From contig LR990065.1 of assembly GCA_905147135.1 (NCBI GenBank), forward strand, positions 1,178,001 to 1,242,000: a stretch of 64,000 nucleotides of DNA, given 5' to 3'. How positions within the stretch are numbered: position 1 is the stretch's first letter; each line of letters opens with the position of its first letter. The position numbers and the translations under genes were made by a program. The notes beneath the pieces are model-generated. The model worked only from the letters and a program-made list of their open reading frames with translations. It was not told where the DNA came from and searched no databases. The DNA is from Blastobasis lacticolella (taxonomy: Eukaryota > Arthropoda > Insecta > Lepidoptera > Blastobasidae). Positions 51,067-61,300 of this stretch are shown in pieces.

Positions 51067-52288
51067 CCTGAAAACGTTGTTATACTTACCTAAAATTCTT
51101 ATACAATAAAAACTGTCTTTCTATTTATTATTATTTATTCGTATGGCATTAATAGCCGACTCGCTAATTATAACCTAGGTATTATTAATGTACACTAAAA
51201 CTACAAGTAAATATCTAAATTCTTCACCCATGGGGCTGCGTTTTCATCAGGAGAGAAAATGTCAAAAAGTGTATTTCCGCTTTGGACATGTCTTCCTATT
51301 GTACAGGGAATCCTAGTTAGGAGTCAGGGACTCCTTGCCTGTATCTTGCGCTTACCTACTGATAGTGTCCGACGGAAGGTCAAATTCTGGCCGAAGCCAA
51401 AGCTGATTAATCGGTTATCGCCACAAACTTCTGCGAAGACTAAGGTTTAGAGGTCTAAGAAATTTTATTATTATTATTATTGTTTATCAGGCAGGCAGTA
51501 GTGAACAACTGTTGGGTTGAAATTCGTTTGTGCTCCCTGCTGCGGTTGGCCATTAGCCATAAGTAGGTACTAACTTTAATATTGAACTTTTTTTGGCTTA
51601 CATTGGCTGTATAATATATAATGGTTTAATACATCTCAAGAAGATTATCTACAGGTGAAAAAAAATTTGATTGCAATAATATTTGTCAAAAAATAATAAA
51701 ATTAGTTCGGTATTTCATCTTTCATAAAATAATTTGTTTTCATATCCTCTGATTGTAACAACTAGAACAATAATTATACACGTACCTATTTCATAGTTAG
51801 AAGTAGATAAGGTGCCTCCTGACGCAGTCTTTGCTTAAAAGGAGTCTCCAGCAACCATAGATTTAAGGTACTTTTTGTTACAGAAATAAATAAAAAATAT
51901 TTTTTTATTCCGCCTGCCGAAAGTGGTTGCCGCCAAGCCAAAGCTTAGACCGGACACTACCTACTGACTTTATGCATTGTACAAATGAAACATTTGGGCA
52001 ATATACGAGTATATTTATTTTATTCTATTATATTTTTATAATTTGTGAATCTCACATTTTAAGGGTTTGTTCCGGGTTTCCTACCGCGTAACTTTGTTGA
52101 TGAGTAGCCCGATATTTCGACACACCCGGAACCCGGAACTTGCCCTTACAATGTGTGATAATAACCGCGATAGTTTAAAACATTTGTGAACCTGTCACTA
52201 AGCGCCGAATACCAAACGACTTTTCCTCACCAGATCACCACAATGCGAGCGGTTGCCTGACGCGCCCGTCGCCTGACCGTGTTCACAG
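51067..52288. other. Intergenic or 5' untranslated region upstream of Nup98
   Basis: Mostly AT-rich. Near 52052-52157 an imperfect inverted repeat (TTTTAAGGGTTTGTTCCGGG / CCCGGAACTTGCCCTTACAA) marks another small element. TTCACAG at 52282-52288 is a plausible splice acceptor. Confidence 0.4.
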
Positions 52289-52321
52289 CTTCCGCAGCAA
52301 CCAGGATCGAAAACCAGCGCC

Positions 52322-52364
52322 ATGTTCCCGAAACCAGCTTTTGGGAGTAACACCTCCGGATTTG
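52322..52364 (+). CDS. Nup98: Nup98 coding exon 1
   Basis: 43 nt, ATG to the donor GTACGT; ends in phase 1 (GGATTTG|GTACGT). Encodes the first 14 residues with two FG dipeptides after joining exon 2. Confidence 0.88.
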
Positions 52365-55300
52365 GTACGTGGCCCTTTATTTGCCCCTTATTACTAGCCG
52401 TTCCCAGCTGCTTTCATCCGCACGCAGTTCACAAACAACTCTCTCTACTCTTGCTCTTGAACTTGCTCTGTGAACATTCAACATTTCAACACAACAACAG
52501 CGGGACCCTAAAATTTTCCTTTGATAAAATGTGGCCTATTTCAGTGTGTTCCTATTAGTGAAAACCATTTTAAAATCGGTCCAGTAGTTTTTGAGTTTAT
52601 TCATGACGAACAAAAATACTAATATTATACTATCTAATCTACGACCCTTTCGTCCGGGAACCACATTGAAATTTGAACAGCGCACATAGGGGTATTTTGC
52701 ATTCCTAGCCGGGCGAAATTATTTGCGCGGTTTTTTCTGCTCTAAAGTAGGTAAGACTTAATAAAATATACAAGACCACCATTGGGGAGGCTTTTATGCA
52801 ACAGTGAGCGTCATGGGCTGATATGATGATAAAAATAAAGGAGAATTCATGATTTGAAATTTATTGATCGACAAATTACGTAAATTTTTATATAAAATCA
52901 ATTTGATGAGGAAGAATGCCAGGGTTCATCGTCACTTTGTGCGACCTGTTCTGTTTCAGATTCCGAATCTGAATCATTTTCAGATTCTGGAGAAGGTGGC
53001 AAAAACATAGCTATCGCGTCTTTTGAAAAAGGATGCATTCTGCTCTTTGGCTTTGGCCTCAGACTTGTGATAAGTGGATCCGGGAACAGTAGAAGGCGAT
53101 ATATATTGATTGCAGTCTATTCTCGAAAACTTCCTCGCAAAATTATATCTATACATTCTGAAATGTTTATTCCTAGCTTCACCAGACTCTTCCGATAATA
53201 GTCCGATAGGCAATAACGCCTTTTCCATGACTGTAGCACCATGCATCAAAATTTTGTGCATAGTCGGGGTCATCGGATGCGAGTCATAGAGCCAGAGGTA
53301 GACTTTTGCTGTGTCCCAACAGTATTGAGCTAATTTTTTTAAGTCAACTTTATAGCCACTTGAAATTACCTCTAGAATTATTTTTAATCTAAATATCAGG
53401 TTGTAATCGATACCGGTAATTTCTGCAGCCTTCTGTGGGTCACCGGAAAAGCGCCTGCTGGTGTTACCATCATTGGTATTACCAAACCCAGCTTTCGGCA
53501 CGTCCACAATTAATCCAGTTTCGTTTCTAAATCTTTGTTGTATGCTAGCTTTCCTTTCTTTAACTGTAGCTTTGTCCGAGTCTGATCTCACTTGCAATTT
53601 TTTTATCGGAAGCTTGTAAGAAAGATGCAAAACACTTTCAAACAAGCGACTCCTAGCGTGAAGGATAGATAAGCCAAAATCCAAAGCGATTGTCAGACGA
53701 TAAAAGGTAATTTTCCAAATAATCGACTTTCTCGTCAAAAGTGGGCAATTCTTGTTGTTGCATTTTATTGAACAGGTATTCTTTAGTTACAACATTGTAG
53801 TTAGAGCCCCCTGGTAACCCTAAAACAATAATAAAGAAAACATTTCATAATTTGCTCCAAAATAACAGTTAATACTTTTTAGCTAACACCAACACTAAAG
53901 CGTAAGTTTTGTCGAAAGTAGCATAAAGTAGCACTCAATTCGTGAAACACCTATCAAATGACCGTTTTTGTCATCCATTACAACAGAAATCGTTACTCGG
54001 AAGCACTCGGAAGGATAACTATTATCACTTTGAAATGTACAATTCAGATAAAAACTGCTTAAATAATGGAGACAATTGTAAATTTATTTTGAACCATACA
54101 AATACATGTAAACATAAGTGAATCGTAATAAATAAGACTATTCTTACCTGTATTATGATAATCCATGGTACTTTTGGTTAAATAACTCACAATAATTAAG
54201 CACTGAGGTCTCAAACATGGTACGATTTTAATGTAGCAAGTAACTGACGCGAGCGCATGCGACAACGATCAAGTTCTGCCTGGTTCGTGGCTGGATGGCG
54301 CAGGCGCACGACCCTGGAAAGGGTCGTCTATTATTCAGTAGCTACCTGGCTCGCTAACGAGAATTCAATTTTGCTTTTGTGTTGGAATTTGTTTTATCAA
54401 TTTCGCCCGGCTAGGAAGGCTAAATACCCCTATGTGCAGCGTAGAAAAGCACCAAAATCTTACACTAGCGGGTGTCGTACTAGGCCACTAATGTTTCGAA
54501 GCAAAAAATCTAGTCTCCGTAGGCTGAAAAATGGGCAGCAGCGTTTTCCATTGTTATATTTACAACACTGCGATCTCCAACTCGCCTGCCAAGCGTGGAG
54601 ATTATGGCAATAAGCTCCCTTTTCGTGGAGGAGGCCCTAACTCCTGCAGTGGACTGTTGTGGGCTGTGTGGATTTGAATGGTGCGTAATGTCGTTTTTAA
54701 AATGCCGATGTAGCTATAAGATTACCAAACATCGTATCAAATACTAGTAGGTATGCATTTTAATGTTTATAATGAAGGTGATTACGAAGTAGGTTGGTAC
54801 TGATTATTTATCTGATAATGCAGCTAATTGAAAATGATATTTAAAGTAGATTATTAACATGTTTACTTCTATTGATAACATCATAATTTACCCTTAATCA
54901 TACAATACATCATAATTTACCATTATTATTGCGCGTCGTATAAAGACGCACAATTATGAAAATCAAAGAAATTTTGTTTTTAGACTAGCCTTTGAAAGCC
55001 ATATCACTTGGTGGTAAGTGACGATGCGGCCGATGATGGAGCCTGTCTAGGAACAGCCTCTTCACTCTAGCCTTGAAGGCGTCCAGATTATAATGATCAG
55101 GGAACACACTCGAATATAGAGATAAATACAAATGAAAATTCCGACATTAAGAGAATCGAACGTTGTGAAGAGATTTGGTAAATACACTGTTAGTAGTTAC
55201 AGTGTTAATGCCACCACTGTTAGTAGACAAAATTGGAACTAAGCCATTATTGGTTATTTATATATTGTACTAAAATGACGGTGTCAAAAGCCCACTTCTC

Positions 55301-58300
55301 ACCACATGCCGTCAACTGAACAGATAAGTCGGTCGCACTGTATAGTATGTGCCCAAATAGATTGGCAACAACGGACGTTGACCTCTCGGTTGGAACAAAT
55401 TCGTATGTGGTCTGTTTGAAGTGCTACAATACAACAATCGCTGACTCAGATCGATTGTTGTAATACTTCAAAGTTCAAAATTTCTTTATTAGGACATTAA
55501 ATATCTCCTTCCATCGTCAAACAGAAGGGGGGTAAGAAAGTAGAAAGGAAACACACAGTGACACGCTGACCGCCCTATGGCCGTAGATAAACGTATCCCA
55601 CGCCAACCACGACCGAACCGTGCTCGACAATGCCAGGCAGAGCCGGAACGCCTTTCAAGGGTCATATTTGCCTAAAATTTTATCGAGACCTTGTTTGTAA
55701 AATAACCGTTGAGTCTATTTCTTTAAAGGATCATTACAACGAGAGAGCGGCAGAGAAATTGATGCATTCGAAATATGGTACAAATATTTGCGAGACCAAT
55801 AACCAAAATTAGGCATCGCTCGCCGAGTGAACTTAGTTGACGAGTGAGCCGTGAATTGACTAGTCTAACATTCAGCACCGCCACAAGCCCGCTACTCGTT
55901 AGATGTGCCTCCTCGACACGTCTCCAGAGCTGATTACCGTCTTCGCATGTTTTGAAGGGTGAAGTTGGAATAATTCCTACTCCTACCTGAATTTGTTGCG
56001 GGTTCCAAGACAGTATGAGCTTGTCCTCGCGAGCATTTATCTAATATCCCTAACACAAGCTTCGCTTACTTTGGGGTAAGATTTTTAAGAGAGGTAGGGC
56101 ATAGCGGGGTATCTCGTTCGAATTGGAGTCGCCCGACTGGGGAAGTACCTCCACCTTACAGAATACCGCAGCTAAATAATAGTCTTTTAAATAGTATTGT
56201 GTTTCTGCCGGTGAGTAAGGTTTCCAAGACTCCATGGGGTGGGGATTCGGGGAACCGTGGCTTTGGCAGTGGAGTGCCTTTTTGCTGCCAGAGCAACGTG
56301 TTATAGAGGTGGGAAACGCATTAGCGATACTCTTGGTGTTGCTAATGCCTATAGGCAGCGGTGACCACTTTCCATCAGGTGGCCCGCTTGCCTGTTTGCC
56401 TACCGTATGACATAAAAAAAAGAGATGATGCTGTGTGAATTTGTCTATGATTATTTGTTTATCTGTCCCCCAGGCTCGTTCTCCACAGCGAACACCACGG
56501 CTTCCCCGTTCGGGGGGTTCAAGCCGGCGGCCACGGCCGGGGCTTTCGGCGCGCCGCCGGCGTTCGGCGCCGCCGCCGCCGCGCCTCAGCCCGCTACCGG
56601 GGGTGAGTACACTCAGCTTATTGGCCGAGAGACGCCCCAGCCCCAGCTATATAATAGGACCACGATAAGTCCGAATCGACTGACTGATATTTTAGAGCTT
56701 AAAGTAGCATAAGCGACCTTATTTCATACTGCGTAAGGATTCGTATCAACTGCAACTGACGGTTGTTTGGCTTCAGCCAAAACGGAACGCCTAACCCACC
56801 CAGGGTCCTATCGACCTCTCGGTCATACGGACCGCGTCAGACCTAATCACGGGTGATGCGCACGCTTGCTTGCCGGTGGCTCTTTGGGCGTGCGCACTTC
56901 TTGACACCCACAAATCCAGTTGTTCCATATGCACTCTCCCTTGGCGGGCTGATGTCTTAATATACCTGTGACTATCTATAACGATAATGAAAACGTATCC
57001 CCCAGGCCTTTTTGGCTCATCGAACACGACGGGTGGGCTCTTCGGTGGGACGGCCACCGCGGCCGCGCCCGCCTTCGGCGCTAGCACCTCGGGCTTCGGC
57101 TTCGGACAGACCACCACTGGGGGTGGACTGTTCTCCGCTACGCCGTCCACCGGACTGTTCGGGGCTACGCAGAATACGTCAGCTTTCGGGGCCAAGCCTG
57201 CCGGTAAGAATTGTTTTACATACACATATACACTCATACTCATGGCCGTATCACGTAGGGTTAGGCAGATACTAAAGGCAGGGTTCTACGGTGCGTGATA
57301 TACCGGACGGATTCGGACCAGCCCGCACCGACGCACCGTGGAAAGGGTGCTGGTGAACACCTACGGTAATGGCCTATTTTGGTTTTCAGTAACACTGAAG
57401 CCGTACATGTCCTAGATAATCCCTGATGTATTCATTATTGTTGTAAGTGATTGATATCGTTGTGTTTTATGAGCAATAAAATCCTTTATTGATATTCCGA
57501 ATAAAAATTTACAACCCCCATAACGTAATTAAGTATTAAATACATGCCACGTTAAACTAATGTCAATAAATGTCGATATCGTTAAATAATAATACAACTG
57601 TCAACACAATGTAATTGACAATAATGCTTCGTCCAAAATGTGGGTAGTCAATGAGGGTAGGAAATAAATGAACATCAAAGAAATGTTAAGAGAAAACCAA
57701 CATCATAACCGAAACAATCTGCATAAGTCACCAGACATTGTCAAATAATGACCGTGACTATTTGTAGGTCTCAAGTAGCACTACGGTCGAAAGTGTCCAT
57801 TATTGAAGCAGCGTTGCCACACTGAATAAGCGATAATGTGTTTATCTGTGTATCTTGATGTGGTAATATCTCCCCGCAGTATCGAGCTTCGGCTTCGGCG
57901 GTACATCAACGGCCTCAACCAGCGGTGGCCTTTTCGGCGCGCCGGCGGCCGGCGGCGGCCTGTTCGCTCAACCGCAGCCGCTGGCGTCCGGCGGCCTGTT
58001 CAATACAAGTGGTGAGTGGGTCGCTGTTACACTTTTTACTGCGAGCCTGAGTGGCGGACCCCGGGCCCTCACGTGCCGGGACATGACGCCGAGATGATGA
58101 TGATGACTGTGAGCCTGAGTGGGGCATAGCCTCCTGGCTACGCCAGGCTTCAGACTCAGGCAATACTCCTGTATTTTACCAGGTGGTAGGACTCTGTCAC
58201 AGCCGTTGGCAATACTAGTGGTGAGCTGGATGTTTCATAACAAATCATCATATCAGCCAGAAGATGCCCACTCCTGGGTATAGGCCTCCCCAAGAGATCT

Positions 58301-61300
58301 CCACGGTGGCCGGCCCTGTGCCTTCCGCATCCAGCTGGGACCTGAGATCTTTACCAGGTCGTCGGTCCACCTTTTGGGAGGCCTGGCCTATCCACGATGC
58401 GTCACAAATAAATATGCTTGAACAAATTCACACAGCGCCATCTTGCCCCAAAGTATGCAATGCTTATGTTATGGGTTTTAGATAACTGATAAATTACTTA
58501 TATACTTTTTTGTAAATACATACTTATTATACATACTACACCCAGACCCGTAATAGAAATTAAAACTAATCATTTCAATTTTTGCTCGGCAAGCTCACTT
58601 TGGGGCTAGATGGTGCTGTGTGAATTGTCCATAAAAAAAGAAGCTATCATTGTGTCGTGGCGCACTATGTGTAATAAATGTCTTTCTTTCTTTCTTTCTA
58701 TCTTTGTAACAGCCATCGTTCTGTGTCCATAGGCGGGTTCGGGACGGCGGCGCCGGCGCCGGGCACGGCCCACGCCAAGTACAACCCGGTGGTTGGCACC
58801 GACATGGTGGTCAAGGCTGGTGCCTCGCAGAACATCAACATCAAACATCATTGCATCACTTGTATGAAGGTAGGTGTTGCTATTCTTTACGTTATACGTA
58901 CAAAATGAGAGTGCATCTCAAATTCGACATTTTCTCTAGTCAAAAAACTGTATTAAAACATAATTTCAGTGATATTCAGTCGACGAATACAAATGTCGAA
59001 AAGGTTCTGTCAAATTGTGTGAACATGTATGAAAATGTTAATTGAGATCTATTGTAAACAAAAAAAGTGTGGTGTGTGGTGCCGCCACCTCAAAGAATAG
59101 CACCACCCCATCTCTTCCCGTGGGTGTCGTAAGAGGCGACTAAGGGACAAATCCGAAAGGTGGGCAGCAGCATCTTTCTGGGTAGATTTACATCAACTGC
59201 ACTGCGATCCCCAACCCGCCTGCCAAGCGTGGAGATTATGGCAATGACCTCCCCTTTCGTGGGAGAGGCCCGAAGTCCTGCAGTGGACTGTTATGGGCTG
59301 TGTGATGATGATTGTAAACCACATTTTGCGCAAAAAAATACTTTATTCTATTACCGCCTAGTTGGACGCCTTTTGTTAGGATTGGCCGAGGAAAGCATCC
59401 GACCGTGAGTCGTGGATGATGGATAGGGTGCCGTTTGCTTTGCGGTGGGACAGAAGTGGCTAAAATAAGCTTGTGGAATGAACTACCTGGAGAGTAAAAC
59501 ATGGAGTTCTTCAAGAGAGGGGTAAAGGTTTTTACGGGGTCGGCAACGCGTGGGCGATGCCCCTGGTATTGCAAACGTCCATAGGCTGCGGTGACTGTTA
59601 TCGGGCAGGCCGTAAGTTTACCACCCCAGCAGTATCAAAAAAAAATTTTTTTTTAATTTTCAAAATGAAATGAAATAGTAGTTTATGCAACTGTCATATA
59701 AAAGGGGGTATTAAAACATGAGTGTCTGTTTATCATACGAGGCGTAGCCGAGTATTATAATAGTTTGACACGAGTGTTTTAATACCTAATTATATGCAGT
59801 TGCTGCATACACTACTTTATCTACACTCATATTTTTATGTTGTAATATCGTACCTATATTTTTTCAACTTTGCTGGATGTAAGCTGCGAGTCAGTTCTGT
59901 TGTATCTGCGCGTCACGGATATCAAGCGGCGGGAAATTCACGTCACTACTTTCACATTTATCTATTTATTTGCTTCAAACAAGAAAAAACATTCACAAAC
60001 ACAACTAACAACGATTAAAAAAGAATATTCTGTTTAGCGGGACAATAATTACTCACAAATATAGACAGGAAAATTTGAAATTTGAATTTGAATTAGTTAA
60101 AGACATTTAGGTATTCAGCCTACATTTGATCGTGTCCGGGCGCCCGACAAGAATTTAAAAAATATAAGTGTTGCATAATGATTAAAAAGTTATTTTACGT
60201 TACAGCTGTCATGAATTTAGTATGGGAAATGCTGTATCGAAAAGTAATTTTTTAAAATTTTATGGACTGGCGTGAAAAAAGTGTCTCCTTAAACGACTGT
60301 TTTCGAATATATAATTGGAACATTACGCTATGAGTGTAGATAAATTAACATTAATTTTCTTTTTTCTCAAATTTTCCTGTATTATACCTTTTTTATGAAT
60401 AAGACCGTAACGTGCCTTCGTTCCTTGCCCTATAGGAGTACGAAAGCAAGTCTCTGGAAGAGCTCCGCTTGGAAGACTATGTGGCGGGTCGCAAGGGTGG
60501 CGGCGCTGTCTTCAGCGGATTCCAGACTGAAGCTAAGCCGCTTTTCGGGGGAGGCGGTGAGTAGCCATATGGGATTTGTATAGATTGACTTATTTATTTC
60601 ACAGTTTTACAGCATTATAAATACACTTATATTATATAATTATATAATATAAGTATACATTTGACATCAATTTATTTATTTATTTATTTAGGACAACCAA
60701 CAAGACTTACACTAACAAAGTTATAGCATCTTATAGCTAAAATATTTTCTCTTTCTAAATGCAGCCTTAATTATAGGTTACCACGACAAGGAATATTCAC
60801 AACTTCGTTTAACATATTACTTAACGTACATTATTGTTTAACTTACTTAAAGTATTTTAAATATATTTTTTGGAAAAACGATGTTAAGTATATAATAAAA
60901 TATTAAATGTTTAAATATGTAGGAAATATCAGCAACCAATTCAATCAATTAATTATTATTATTTTTTATTATTGAATTGAATTGTAATGATAATAATAAT
61001 GTTTATGACATCTGAATTTGTATTTTAAGAATAATGACTACTCAAGAATTTAATGACGTTTGACGTGTAAATTTATGTTTATCAAAATAAATGAATTGAA
61101 TTGAATTGCAATCACAATTGGTTGCAACGAGCGTCGGGGGCCGGGCGGTTGAGTATCCGACTCGGAAGCTAGAGGTACCGGGTTCGAATCCCGCTGCGAC
61201 CGTGTACCAATGACTGTTTTCTAAGTTATGTACATTAGTTGAATACTGTGTGTGCACACGGTTAGGGAAAACATCGTGATGAAGCCTGCACAGTCAGGCG

